This document shows positions 35,782 to 49,400 of a stretch of 64,000 nucleotides of DNA, one piece after another. How positions within the stretch are numbered: the stretch's first letter is position 1; the number at the start of each line of letters is the position of its first letter. The position numbers and the translations under genes were made by a program. This DNA comes from Rotaria sordida (lineage: Eukaryota > Rotifera > Eurotatoria > Philodinida > Philodinidae), in the NCBI GenBank assembly GCA_905250125.1, contig CAJNOL010000617.1, positions 1 to 64,000 on the forward strand. The letters are read 5' to 3'. The notes beneath the pieces are model-generated. The model was not told the DNA's origin and made no database searches. It saw only the letters and a program-made list of their open reading frames with translations.

Positions 35782-37516
35782 CTCGTGAGTTTTGACTTAT
35801 CGATCTTCGATTATCTTGGATTAAACTGATTAAGAAAAGTATAAAACTAATCCCTAATTGTTTATTAACTTGTTATTAAAATCACATTTGATTCAGATCC
35901 GATATATTTTCCTTCGATTACTTTTCGTAGAGCTTTTTCTAGACTATCAGAAGCTTTTGATATCAATCTAGCCGACACCGTTTCCCCATTGGCTAGGGTG
36001 CACAAACATACAGACAGACTTTAGAATCAGCCACATATGTAGAACTGCAAACTTATTTTATGTTATATCATCTCTCTCCTTCAAACCAAGAAAAAACCAT
36101 TATCTTTAAAAAAACCTTCCGCAGCCAAAAACTCATTTCAAAAACTTTTACGAAAACTCGTGACGGATTCAGATTTCCCCATCTTTGAAGTCTTTGGTCA
36201 AACCTTATAGCAAACAGTTTTTTCTGTAAAATACTTTTTCCTTTCTAAAAAGGTCTATCTCAAAAACTAATCACAGATTTAGATTCGTCGACCTCGAAGA
36301 CGTTTGTTCAAACTTTATAAAAATAAATATGGAAACCTCGTATTTAAATCCGAGAGTTATGTGTACTTCAAAAAGTGAATGAGACAGATAAATCGTTCTA
36401 GAATATGGGGATATAAATGATCCTGGCAAACCTTATCTATAAACACTTGATTTCTATTGGCTACTGCTCAACCAATAGGATTTGGGGATGAACACAGAGA
36501 AGATTTGAACTCTTCACCTTGATTTCCCCTAAGAAAGTCGTTTTTCCTATAACTTGATTTCTATTGGTTTCTGTTCAACCAATGGGATGTCGAGGCGAAT
36601 CGAGCACAGATTCGAGTTCTCCACCCCAGAAAACCTCGAACTATCATCTCTGTGATCGAAAGATAGAGCTCTATTTGTGGATCAATTAGAACGTGGACAA
36701 AAAACAGAACCGAATTCCGTTTAATTATCTTTGCAATAGCTGAGTTGACTTTCTTGTTTCCTTATGTTTTATATACCACTTTTTAGCTCGTGAAATTCTC
36801 TATCGAATGGTATATAATAGTTGGAGTTTTATTTGACTATGATAGGAAAAGTTTTTTACGAAAGCGGAGATAGGTCGATCTTCGGATAGGGAAAAATGAC
36901 TATTTTTGCAATAATTCACCAATGGCTCGGCCAATCATTCTCATCTTCGAACTCGACCGAGATATTGTTGAGACTAAGCTGTGTAGAAAATTTCATCGTG
37001 ATCGGACTCTCCTTTCAAAAGTTATCGTGTAAACGGACGGCCGGCCGGCCGGACACACTGACCGATTCTAGAGCGTACTCACTTTTTGAGTACACAAAAA
37101 CGCCTTTTTTTATCAAAGAAAATGTCTTTTTTTATCAAAAAAAATGATTTCAAACAATTTTCAAAACTAATACTACCAATCGATTCGTCGACCTCGAGAA
37201 CGCTTGATCAAACTTTATAAGAAAAACACTTTTTTGCTAAAAAAACCTCTCTTTTTCGTAAAAAACATCTATTTGAAAAAATTTTCAAAAAATAATGTCA
37301 CCATTCGATTCCTAGACTCCAAAAATCCATGGTAAAGATTTTAAAGATTTGTGAGCCACTAGTCCAGTTGATATACGCATCTCTAATTTCTGATTGGTTA
37401 GGACAGACATGCGGCCAGACGGACAGACAAACTTTAAGGATATTTAACCCCGTATAACCCTTTCTTTCAGAAGAGGGAACAAGCGTAAACCATAACACCT
37501 GATAATAAATAAAAAA
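35782..37516. repeat. Complex dispersed-repeat region
   Basis: Repeated modules: 'cacagatt(c/t)agattcgtcgacctcgaa...caaactttataa' at 36170, 36265 and 37175; two direct copies of a segment with cttgatttctattgg...ccaat(a/g)gga at 36447-36485 and 36552-36592; a gacggccggccggccggaca segment at 37035; and a pyrimidine/purine hairpin ccctttctttcagaagaggg at 37457. No coding features. Confidence 0.6.
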
Positions 37517-37865
37517 GAAATCTGATTGGCTGATTTGCCTCTCCCCTGAAATCCCATTGGTTGAAGCCACAATGTCAAAAAACCCTATTAGTCGAAATCT
37601 CGATCCAAAATAACCTTATTGGATCAAATTGCAGGGCAAAGAAATCTGATTGGCTGATTTGCCCCCCCCCCCCTCAAATCGTGTTGGTTGAAACCGCAAT
37701 GTCAAAAAAACTTATTGGTCAAAATTCCGACCAAAAATAACCGTACTGGGTCAAGTTACAGGCCAAAGAAATCTGCTTGGCTTGGACGGACAGACAGACA
37801 AATTTTAAGCATTTTAGCCGGCGTACTTAAACGCCCTATAACCCTTTCTTTCAGAAAAGGGAATT
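37517..37865. repeat. Tandem ~127-bp repeat with attggctga module
   Basis: A unit beginning aatctgattggctgattt and including ttggttgaa..c..aatgtcaaaaaa is repeated at 37517, 37643 and partly at 37767. It ends in the gacagacaaa...tataaccctttctttcagaaaaggg terminus shared with neighbouring repeats. Confidence 0.65.
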
Positions 37866-37979
37866 ATCCTACACAATGACACAAATACCAACGTCTTACG
37901 GTTCTCTAAGAACTTTTCTCGAAGATATCGTATTCTAATTACTACTAATCTAATCACTTATACAATTTTGAAAAAGTAA

Positions 37980-38760
37980 CACCAGATTCGAGTCCCTTGA
38001 CCTAAAAAACCCTTCGGTCAACTCTTATTAAAAAAGATTGTTTAGAGGGTGGACTTCTTAGCCTCAAAAAATAGTACAAAAAATTGTTTTTTAAAAACTG
38101 ATCTCAGATTCGTGTTCCTCGGCTCCGAAAACCCTTCGGTCAACCCTTATAAAATAATTTTACTTTGCAAAAAATTGGTCCTTTGTCCCAAAAAATAGTA
38201 GAAAAAATTTTTTTTTAAAACTGACCTCAGATTCGTGTTCCTTGACCCCGAAAACCCTTCGGTCAACCCTTATAAAATAATTTTATTTTGCAAAAAATTG
38301 GTCCTTTGTCCCAAAAAATGGTACAACAAATTTTTTTTAAAAACTAACCTCAGATTCGTGTTCCTCGACCCCGGAAACTCTTCGATCAACCCTTATAAAA
38401 AAATTTTATTTTGCAAAAAATTGGTCTTTTGTCCCAAAAAATAGTAACAACAAATTTTTTCTAAAAACTAACCTCAGATTCGTGTTCTTTGACCCCGAAA
38501 ACCCTTCGGTCAACCCTTATTAAAAAATTTTGTTTTGCAAAAAATTGGTCCTTTGTCCCAAAAAATAGTGGAAAAAAAAATTTTTTTTAAACTGACCTCA
38601 GATTCGTGTTCCTTGACCCCGAAAACCCTTCGGTCAACCCTTATAAAATAATTTTATTTTGCAAAAAATTGGTCCTTTGTCCCAAAAAATGGTACAAATT
38701 TTTTTTTTAAAAACTAACCTCAGATTCGTGTTCCTCGGCCTCAGTTACTCTAGTATGAAT
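37980..38760. repeat. Tandem array of ~122-bp units (about 7 copies)
   Basis: Units start near 37985 (degenerate), 38098, 38220, 38343, 38465, 38588 and 38710. Each contains ctcagattcgtgttcct, a palindromic core ccgaaaacccttcgg, tcaacccttataaaa and ttggtcctttgtccca. Dispersed single units occur at 25.6, 36.2, 37.2 and 41.4 kb. Satellite-like. Confidence 0.8.
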
Positions 38761-40740
38761 GTTTTCTGAGGTAAAATACAGAGAATTTTCAAGGATAACA
38801 TTTTGCTGCAATCTGATTGGATTAGGCAAACAAACGAACAAACAAACTTTAAGCATTTTTAACGACCCTATAACCCTTTTTTTCAGAAAAGGGAAAAAGG
38901 TTTTAAAGTGACACGTTTATTACTGATACATAATTATTTATCATGTATTTTCAAAAGTCACGATTTACTGGACAACATTTCATTGTGAAAACTAATTTTT
39001 TTAATTTTTTTCTTCGACTTTTGTGAAATAAAAAATTTTATCCTCTTGTTACCGATGAAGATTCATTTATTAGTTGTCTTCAACATCAATATTCTATTTA
39101 TCCTTTCGTCTCCCGAAGTTATTCTAAAATAAAATAATTTCTTTGCCATTATCTGACAATACGAGGAAGCTAATATTCTTAGTCATATCACTTGGTTTAT
39201 GAAATCGACATGATTGAACTGGTTTGGCAGTATTTTATATATTATTTATTTATTTAATTATCTATCTAAATATATAAATTTATATTCTTCGCGTACTAAA
39301 ATGCATTACAAGGTCTAGAAAGCTAGTTTTCAGCGTAAAAATGATCCTAAACAGCAGTTTTTAGTTGATGAAACTCTTATTCCCTAGGAGCTTGTGTGAA
39401 CATGCAATCACTGAAGAGGACTGATTTCATTCGTTTCCACTTATTCTAAGTGACTTCTGATGGCTCACCATGATTTTTAGTGATTCCATTGGTTGATTCC
39501 GAATGACTCTATTGATTCTACTTGATGGGTGTGTGGGTGTGGGTTTGGCTGGGGTGTGGGTGTAACCAGTACATCGTCTGCGGAAATTGCGCGCAGAACC
39601 TTTCTTTTCTTCGAGCTTGTGATCAGCAAGTTTGCACTTCGAATGGCTTACTGATTGTTGTCTTGGACTGAGTTTCAGCTTCTCAAATGGCATACTAAAG
39701 AGCGAGGATTACATAAAACTTTCACGAAACTTCAGAGCGATCATGTTGTTTGTCACAGTATAGCTTTCTTTATAAAGTCACATCATTATCATCAGTAACT
39801 TCTTCAGAACTTTGAAGATTGAAATTGAATTTTAGCAAAATTATCATTTGAACCACTCCTATAACTTAGTAAGCTACTGTTGCTTTCTATATTGATTTCT
39901 TCAAATAGCATATAAATCATCATAGAATTTTAGTTGTTTTGATACACGCAAGAGGAAAGAACCTCAGATAATACTATGAAAAGAAAAAAACATCGAAATT
40001 TCGTTTCGTTATCTCATTGTTACTATGCGATACATAGAAGAAAGAAAAACAAACTTGGAAGTAATTATTCAATTCAATATGATAGAATATCGCCTATGTC
40101 ATGATATAAACAAGAAAAAGAAAAACAACTGGCAGCATATACTGAAAATGTCAACTAGAGCATTTATCGAAAAGTGAATCCACACGAAAATGAATCTGTT
40201 AAAGCTATTTTCTAGGAAAACCGAATCGCCTCGAAAAGGTTAAATTAAATAAATAGCAAAAATATTTTTTCGTTTATATTCAAAAATACTTAGAATAGAT
40301 GGGAAGGCTAGAAGTAATTCTATTTTCTCTCATTCATTATACAAATAATTTAACGAAAGATTTAAATAATATAATATCCGACTTCATACACACACGTAGA
40401 CATTCAAAAATGGTGAACAATTCTGTTTTCTAATCAAAGGTAAAAGAAATCAAAATAAAATCTATTATACTCGCAACAGAAAAAGGCAAGGATGTCACAT
40501 TAATATTATAGAACGATGTTTTCTTTCTCTTGTTCCGTCTTTTTTTCTCTATCAACTACAGACTCATGTTTGTACAAGCATATATTCTTTAGTTATTCAC
40601 CTGGAGTAATGTTTTGTGTTGTTTACGTCGTTTCATCTCTTAATAATATGTATCTTGAATAACTTCGCAATTCAGTGATTGTTAGGAAGGGCATGATATT
40701 TTATAAAATGTTTTATTAATTTTACTCTTCCTTTTTCATT
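38761..40740. other. Gene-free region with a telomere-like G-rich tract
   Basis: A repeat terminus with hairpin ccctttttttcagaaaaggg lies at 38873-38895. A short tract ggtgtgtgggtgtgggtttggctggggtgtgggtgt lies at 39527-39562. No genes. Confidence 0.45.
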
Positions 40741-40756
40741 TTATTTTTATTACAAC

Positions 40757-40785
40757 GTTTCGAAGGGCACTTCCTTCTTCGTCAG
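40757..40785 (-). ncRNA. Possible hammerhead ribozyme core
   Basis: On the minus strand CTGACGA is followed by a GAAGG-aagtg-CCTTC stem-loop and then GAAAC, matching the conserved hammerhead order CUGANGA - stem II - GAAA. Helices I and III could not be completed convincingly. Hammerhead motifs are known in Penelope-like retroelements, which occur in rotifers. No reverse transcriptase is seen nearby, and the scaffold gap is about 340 bp away. Confidence 0.35.
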
Positions 40786-40832
40786 GTGTTATAAACAAAT
40801 GAATTAAATTTACAAAATGAGAACACACGTAT

Positions 40833-41042
40833 ATATACAAATACAAGAAATTGAACTTTTTTTTAATATTTATCCTTTTTTTATAATATTCAATAGTGGA
40901 ACGGACGACAATGAAGAAAATGGGTGATATATTTTCTTTCCGGTCCAGTGTTATTGTCTTGTTGTCGTCCTTTCCACTATTGAATATTATAAAAAAAGGA
41001 CAAATATAAAAAAAAAAAGTTCAATTTCTTGTATTTGTATAT
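40833..41042. repeat. 210-bp palindrome next to the assembly gap
   Basis: Arms of ~75 bp (for example tacaaatacaagaaattgaa and its complement at 41018-41038; caatagtgga...cgac mirrored) with a ~50-bp loop. It ends less than 100 bp before the N run. Confidence 0.75.
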
Positions 41043-41127
41043 GTCACAGTTGACATGGGAATTCAGTTGAGTTTGGAATACATGTTAATACTATGAGTCA
41101 CACGATAATTAATGTTTGTTTACTATT

Positions 41128-41227
41128 NNNNNNNNNNNNNNNNNNNNNNNNNNNNNNNNNNNNNNNNNNNNNNNNNNNNNNNNNNNNNNNNNNNNNNNNN
41201 NNNNNNNNNNNNNNNNNNNNNNNNNNN
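41128..41227. other. Assembly gap (100 Ns)
   Basis: Exactly 100 N, the conventional scaffold gap of unknown true length. Features on the two sides need not be adjacent in the genome. Confidence 0.99.
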
Positions 41228-42255
41228 CATTAGTAAAAGAAATTGCGCCGACATTTTATCAAAATTAGACTAAAGCTGTTTTTTTATTTCTAATTTTTAG
41301 TTTCTTTCATTTATTTCCAAAAGTAGATATTTCGTCAGTTTAAAAATGTTCATATGAAGTGAAATGCAATTACAGATTCGAATTCCTCGACTCGATAACC
41401 ATTGGCCAAACTTTATAAAAAAATCATTTTTTTCATAAAAAGGCCCTTCTTTGTCCTAAAAAACTCAAAATGAAAAACTTCAAAAAACTAATCACGGATT
41501 CGAATTCCCCAATCCCGATTATCTTTGATCAAATCTTTGGTGTATTTGTTTTCTAATATCACACCTCATCATTGAAGACATTAGCGAACGAACGCACGCA
41601 CGCAGTTAGGAACAAACGTAGCTAACTCATTCGGCGTATGACCCTCCCTTCAGTAGAGGGAATAACGCCTAATATGTATAGACAGCTAGGCATTTAGAAT
41701 AGAGAAGAAAAAAGAATATAAAGAAGAAGATGAGCATCGAAAACAAATTTCGATCTAATATCACTGTTACACATCATAACAAACAGTTCTTATTGAAAGT
41801 TGATTAGTATAATATTAATTGAAGAATGATCAAATATTAGAGAAATGTAAAATCTTGTTTTTACTATCAGACTTTAAAGAGAGAAAAAAGTTTCTTTAAA
41901 CCTTTGTATAAGAAAATAAAGTACCTTTGCCACTAACTTTGGTATGTCATAAGTAATTAATAATAAAGTTTAAGTCAAATATGGACTGTCTAGATGAATT
42001 ATAGTGCTAATTACAATATTGTATTCAAAAAAAAAAAGAGATTCTTGCTTTTGTGTACATTGATCAATCATTTGTAAGAAAATGTCCTATTATTGTAGTT
42101 TTTAGAATTTATTACAAACATATAAAACATGTATATATATTCTATCATTAGATTTCTGTTTATTTTCTAAAGAAGTAAGGAAAGTTTTCCATTGACTGAC
42201 TAAAGTAGGAATGAAATGTCTTTGCTGTGGACAAGGAAAATAATTATAATTTCTA
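41228..42255. other. Repeat-derived and AT-rich sequence
   Basis: Two copies of the 'cagattcgaattcctcgac' unit lie at about 41374 and 41488. A terminus with cccttcagtagaggg sits at 41645-41660, matching the palindrome ends at 33.2/33.6 kb. No gene until 42256. Confidence 0.5.
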
Positions 42256-42591
42256 CTATCCTAAATGAAGCAATTTATGATGATTAAGTCCAAATAACAT
42301 AGCACCAAAACTAATAACTGAACCAACAGTACGAACCAAATGAAGCATAGCCCATTTATCTAATAATCCTTTTCTTATACTAACATTAATTTGACTTTCA
42401 CTTCCTGATTGAACACGTTTGTTATCTCCAATTATAAGTTTATTTGTTGGAAACATAAAAATAACTGTATATGGAAGTATGCCAAGAAATATTGTTCCAG
42501 TAGTAATCCATAAATTACGATAAAATGGTGCATGAATAACATGTGTTCCATGTAAGAATGATAAAACTTTACAAATCGTAGGTAATGTTTT
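42256..42591 (-). CDS. DUF1772-like membrane protein, 3' exon only
   Basis: An open exon begins after a TTTATAG acceptor and runs 111 codons to TAG at 42256. It encodes FLHGTHVIHAPFYRNLWITTGTIFLG with a membrane segment, then PYTVIFMFPTNKLIIG and a second hydrophobic segment near the end. The PYT...PTNKLL motif is typical of DUF1772 proteins (small multi-pass membrane proteins of uncertain function, about 150-170 aa). The N-terminal exon with the first membrane helix could not be found upstream to 43400, so this is a partial gene or a remnant. No frame lesions within the exon. Confidence 0.5.
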   Translation of the reverse strand, partial: KTLPTICKVLSFLHGTHVIHAPFYRNLWITTGTIFLGILPYTVIFMFPTNKLIIGDNKRVQSGSESQINVSIRKGLLDKWAMLHLVRTVGSVISFGAMLFGLNHHKLLHLG

Positions 42592-43400
42592 CTATAAAGT
42601 CCATCATTGCTTTGATACTGGTGGTCGAATACAATAGCCCTTTCCGTCATTTGAAAAAAGAATATATTAATATTTATCGAATGAAAAAAATTCGCAGTTC
42701 ACAACAACGAACACTTTTGAAAAGAAATTTGTTCATAATTCAAAAGTTTATACAAAAACCAATGTCGAGAAAAACGTGTGAACATTTTTTTTGTATATTT
42801 ACCTAAAGAACTTTTTCATATGAGCATTAAATATGGTTAAATTACGTTCCAATTAAAAATTCATCTAGAGTCTTATTGAATAGCCTTCTAGCTACACGTT
42901 GAGTTATAATTGCAATAGCGCTCCTAATTTTCCTATCGATATGGTATTAATCGTTTCACTGGAGAGCTGTAAAAACTCATCATGATCTCTATCGAAAACT
43001 TTTAAAATTGAAAGGCATGCTTATGAATTTTCAAATTAGATATCTTAGATGTAATGCCTATATGTTTACCTTGAAGAATGTCTTTTTTTTTCTTTCTAGA
43101 AAAATCGATTTTTTTGTATGGGAGAGGTCTTAAAAGTGTTACATTTTATAACACAATTTTGATTCTTTTTGTTGACAATGAAATTCGCATGAAAATTTAC
43201 GACCAATGGTGACCTCTATATCTTAGTAATTTTCATGTTTTATCAAATCGAACGTTCCACCAATATGAACAAACGTTTACTAACTAACTTATCGTAAATG
43301 AAAAGCAAATCATAAAATACCTATTCATTTCAATCAGTCTTTTATTTATTTCGATCTAGTCATTCATCTCATTTTTGAGATGTTCTTTTAAATAAAAAGA

Positions 43401-46400
43401 ATGACAACAGAAAATATTTCACCATTGTCTTCAACTTCGAAAATTTATCATCGACAAAATAAATTTAAAAAAAACAGTGAAAATACTTCACCAACCAATG
43501 TTAATGATTGGAGTAAATATATTTTCTTTTTAATTAAATTTATTTTTGATTATTCCTAGCAATAACATTTTGTATAATTGGTTCTGCTTGTTCAAATAAA
43601 CGACTTCTATCTTCACTTGAAGATCGTTATGTATATGAATGTATTCATGATGAACGAGAAGTAATTCGTACATTAACTGAAACGAAAATTTTATTATCAC
43701 AACGACAATTACGTATTTATATTGTTGATTCATTTGATGATTCTATATTTCAATATTTAAAAGACAATGAAGATATTTATACAATTAGTTCTGAACTTGT
43801 ATTATCATGTGCAGAAAAAGAAATTGTAAAAAACAAGAAATAAAAAAATTTCTTTTACTATCTAAAAATTATAATTTTAATTTCTTTAGGATATTCCTGT
43901 ACCAAGAAGAAATCGACCATTATATTGTCAACATTTATCTTCAGCTGTCATATGTTTTGTTGGAATTCGAAGAGATACACATGTAAGTTAAACAAAAAAT
44001 ATTATTATTTTTCTTACATAATTTGTTTTTAGACGGAATTAAGTGATTTTGTTCATTATCTTGGTGGATCTGTACGAAAAGATTATAGTGATCAAGTAAC
44101 ACATGTTATATCACATGCAAATATCGGTGAAAAATATCTCGTAATGAAATTTTTTTTTTTATTAAAATATATATGATGATGATGATGATGATTTTATTTA
44201 TTATTTAGACAGCATTTAATATGGAAAGAAGTGAAATTCTAACAGAAGAATGGCTTTTACATTGTTGGCATGAACGAAATAATCGACAATTTAATCCATT
44301 TGATTCTGAACTTATTCGAATATATCGTGCTAAACCATTACATAATCTTAATTTATTCTTTTTTGGTTTTAATAATGATAATGAATTACAACATTTACAT
44401 ACTTTAACCAATGAACATGGTAAATTCTTTTTTTTTTATCGTTGCGGTTATTGTATAAAATACAAAATGTTACATCTTACAGTTAGAATATTCAATTTAG
44501 ACAAAAAATAAATAAATCTATATTTTTATTTTTCTAACAAGGAAATTATTTCAACTATTATCCACTATTTGCACTCAGAGTGTGAGGGTGAGGTATAGAT
44601 GTAGAGAAGACAAATACTCACATCCATTTTCAACATGTGGACAAAATATCATTGAAAGCAACGTAAATCAGTTGAAGACCTTCGCTTGTCAGTAGCACAA
44701 GATGTCATGTGTTGCATAATCTTTTCTTCTATTTCATCAACTTTTCTTTATTGACATCGGATAACGAGTGTATCATTATCGACGTTCAATAATGATGTAA
44801 AGGTCGCAGGTTGTATGTATAAGAAAAAAATTCTATCACATAATCATATTGTTCCAACTACGAAATGAAACGAAGAAAAAACAAAAGATTGAGAAATTGA
44901 TTTTCCAAAAAGTAAAAAAAAATTAGTCGATATTTTGGTCTAGTTACAAAAATTTGATCCATATCGGACACTGCTCTATATACCGAATATGAGTATACAA
45001 TTATGATAAATCACTTTGGATGGCTCTCTTGTAAAATGAAAACATTTCTATTTATACATCAGATAAATTAGATAAAAATCTTTCTTTTTAGGTGGATTTA
45101 TAACAAAAGAAATGAATGAAGCAACACATATTGTTCTTTCTGATATAAATTTATTTATATTGACATATCCATCATATACACGTAAACATCGACAATATAT
45201 TGTCCATGTACAAGTATGTATTAGTTAATAAGAATAAAAAACAGATTAAAATTATATAGAATATTTTTGAATTTTATAGTGGTTTTGGGAATGTTTATGT
45301 TTAATGGGTAAAGCTGATGAATCAATGTATATTGTTAATTTAACTAGTAATCAATCAACAACACCAGATTCTTCATTATTATTACTTTCACCATCAATAC
45401 ATGGTGATAGTCCATTACATGATTCATCATTAAATACGACTGTTAAACGAAAACGTCGACATAAACATTTGTTTATAAATGAACAAATTGATAATACACC
45501 AAATTCAAAACGTTTTAATAGTAGTGTTAATGAGAATGAAAATTTATTAGATGATAATATTGTTATAGGTAAATTATAATGAATAATTTTCGAAATACAA
45601 AAAAAAGAAAATTTCTATTTATTATTGTAGAAAAACAACAAAATATTAAAAAAGATAATAAATATTTAATTGAAATGGAATTAAGAGAAACTGAACGAAA
45701 TTATGTTACAATGTTATCAAATATTATTCGAGTAAGATTGATATTAGACTATAAAAAAGAAAATTTATATATAAACAAAGAATAATGATGACTAGCGGAA
45801 TGAATCTTAATATTTGAAATTTATGACTTTATACAATACTAATCATCAGGTCGGCTGTAAAAATGTTGAAAAGTGTTTTAAAACATTCTAACAGGAATCA
45901 AACATAAGTCAATAGATAAAAAGGACAAAATTTATAATGTCATTTTTCTATCATTTAGTACCTGAAAATCTATATCAGGTATTACTTATCAACATTATTA
46001 CTGGTTACTAGAGCCTATCGAGTCGTCTGTGGAATATACTAGGCGCCTCAGTGACTGAATACAACGAGACCAGAAAAGGTATGTCGTACTTTCGGGACGA
46101 CTATCCAACTGTATATTAACCGGCGTCTACTGACTGGAAAATAAATCAATTGTAATGAAGGCATCCTTATTGTCAGATCCACATGAACTGAATTTTATTA
46201 CTGATTCTACAATTAACTTTTTATATTTATTCATCTATAGAGATAGTTTTTTTGGAAGAGCTTGAAAATCTCTAGTATCCTATGTATTTCTCTTTTGTCT
46301 TGTATTCAATTTTCTGATGATTATGGGATAGATTTTTAATAGTATAATTCGATATGCTGATCGAATTTGAAATTTCCTATCATTCATAAACTTTTGCAAT

Positions 46401-49400
46401 GAAAAAAAAAAAAGAACAAAGAGGTAGTTGTAAAACCCAGGTTTTTAAAATTTGTCAACGAGTATGTCTAGATAATACCCACAGTATTCATCAGAACATA
46501 TAAATATAATTTTTTTAGAGACCTATTTCTATAGTGATGATAAATTCAAAAAGTTAATTGAGGAGACGATGAATATGTGAACCTGAATTTTCTTTTCACC
46601 GATACCCTTCTCCCTTTGATGAGTTGGAATCGACCAATATTTCATACTGAGAGCAAAATTAGGTTTAAAAAAAAGTCAACGAAAACTAAAATACGCCAAA
46701 AGTATCAAGTCTCATTAAGCTCAATATTTTTTTTTATGGTTTTATTCGTCATATAGTTAAGAAAACATCTATGCATGCTTTTTGGAAAATATTATTTCAT
46801 TATTTAGACAATTGATTTTTTCGACATGATAGTAAAGCATGTCAAATATAAGTGACACAGTGGTTTTTGGTTAGAGAACGAGATCTATGTAGGCTAGTAG
46901 AGGAAAACTTCCTTTATCTAATAGTGTATGTATTATTAAGTTCTATTGTGTATCGTCAAGATTTGTCAATAGGTGGTGCAACCTCTGTCGTATTCGACTG
47001 TTGACGTCCCCGAGAGTACCCAATGAAACTTGATAAGACATAGAGGAAGTCTTTCTAGGTGAACCACAGGTCAAATTATTCGAAAAAAACAGCATGAAGG
47101 TAAAAGGACTTTATTTACTAGTACCTTACAATCATACAGAGATCTCTACGCAGTATACTTATCATTTATATTGTTGAATTTTGATTTTCAAAATTGATTA
47201 ATGAATTTAACTTTTATATTAAACAATTTTTTTTCTTCAAATAGATTTTCAAAACTGAAATGGAAAAAGATGATCGTCGAAATGGTCCTATTCTTACAAA
47301 AGTTGAAAGTACACAAATATTTGGTAATATTGAAGAAATCTATCATTTACATTTATCTATTGCTGAACAACTTGATCGAGCTATAAATGAAGATAAATGT
47401 ATTGGTTCAATATGTTTAACTAATGTTAGTATCTATAAAGTCTTAGAAAAGAAAATATCTTTTTTTTTTGTTTCAATGTCTAGTCTGTTGATCTTTTACG
47501 TGTTTATCAACCATATACAAAATTTTATGATAAAACAATTGAAGCAATTCATACATTAGAAAAAACTAATTCTCGTTTTTATGCTTATCTTAAAGTAATT
47601 TTCTTTTTTTTTTATATTGGAATAATATAATCTAATAAAATATATTATATTTGAATAGATTTGTGAACATAAAATTGAATTAGGTAAACAACATTTAGTT
47701 GATTTAATGATACGATCTATTCAACGTTTACCAAGTATATTATTATTACTAGAACGTTTACTTAAATATACATCAATAACACATATTGATTATCAATTAT
47801 TAATTGATTCATTAGATAAATTACGTGAAATAGCAAAAAAATTAAATGAAGAAAGAGGAAAAACAGAAAAACATTTATCAATGTTTAATATTGTTAATAG
47901 TATTGATAATTGTTCAGTAAGATAAGCAATTTTAATAAAGAATTTATTATTAAATATTTTCGTTTTTTTGTTAAATTTTAGCCAGAATTACTTGCTGCAC
48001 ATCGTGATTATATAGAAAAATTTTGATGTTATTAAACTTTCACAAGAATTAACAACAACACAAACACATTTAATTCTTTTCTTTTTTCTGATTGTCTTGA
48101 AGTATTTATCATCAAAAACATAAAAACGTACATTTTGATATTTTTATTTTCTTATTAGGTAACAAAATTACGTGTTAATATGTGGAAAACCCCTGGTATG
48201 AAAACATCAAAAACATACAAACATATTGCATTTATTCAATTAAGTGATATTAGAAGTTTATTTGATATTAATCCAATATCATTAACAATTGATGGTAAAA
48301 GTGATTGACTAGTTTTTGTTTTATAGATCTCGCACATTATCTTTTTTCGAAAATAAATACAATGAGCATAAGTTTTGCGCCTTCGTCCCCATATCAATAG
48401 GGTGAAGGTCGACGATTATTTGGTAGGTTTCCGTGGCAGTCGAGGACAACTGTAGGACTAATTTTAGTCCCGATCATCGGAATCGAGAAGTTACTGAGAT
48501 CGAGACTACGAGAAAAAATTGTTTCGACCTAAATTAAAGATTATAGTTTTAAATATTCTATATTTTTAAGCAGATTATCTTATAAATCATTAATTCTCTA
48601 GACCGAAACCGTTACCAAAAAAATCTGTTCCCGCACACATCTCTAGTAGTGATGTGTTGATTTGTCACAGACGTCATATGATCAACGTAAAAAGTGCAGG
48701 GGACGATGGTCCGACCGGGGACGTATCATGAGTATAACATCCAGAAATATAGGATCTATTTATGTGCATTCGAAGAAGTTTTATCGCAGATTACGCACGT
48801 CTGGAATCACTCTCCCAAAAAAAAAACGCGAAACCTTCCAATATTGGCTGCGTCGCACCAGCCTTGAAAAATGTGAGCTGATCATTGCAGATATGAATGA
48901 TGTGTGCAACAGGCCTATTTGCTAGTAAAATCGATGATTAAAATAATAAATATAATGTTAGATTAAGAAAAACATTCTATACGTATTTTATATTAATATA
49001 ATGAGCCTAAAAAACACATTTTAACCCTGAAGAGATTCTGCTAACAAGTTTTTATTATTTTTTTCTTTTATTTAAATAAAATTTTTCTTATTAAAGAAAC
49101 TGAACAATTCGGAATACTTTGTTCAATTGATGGACAAATACGTCAACTTATATTTCGTGTTATTAATGGAAATACAAGTACTAGTACTAATAATTCAAAA
49201 TCTTATTTTACTGATTTAATATCTTCATCATCATCATCGATTTCAACATTATCAAATAGTACTACACATCATGGAAATCATAAAATCGATGTACTTTATC
49301 ATTTATCTAAAGCTATTTCAGATGATCGATGTTTACTTGATAAAGTAAATTATTTTTTAAAATAACAAAAAAAAAACAAGTAATGTACCATTTTTATTTT

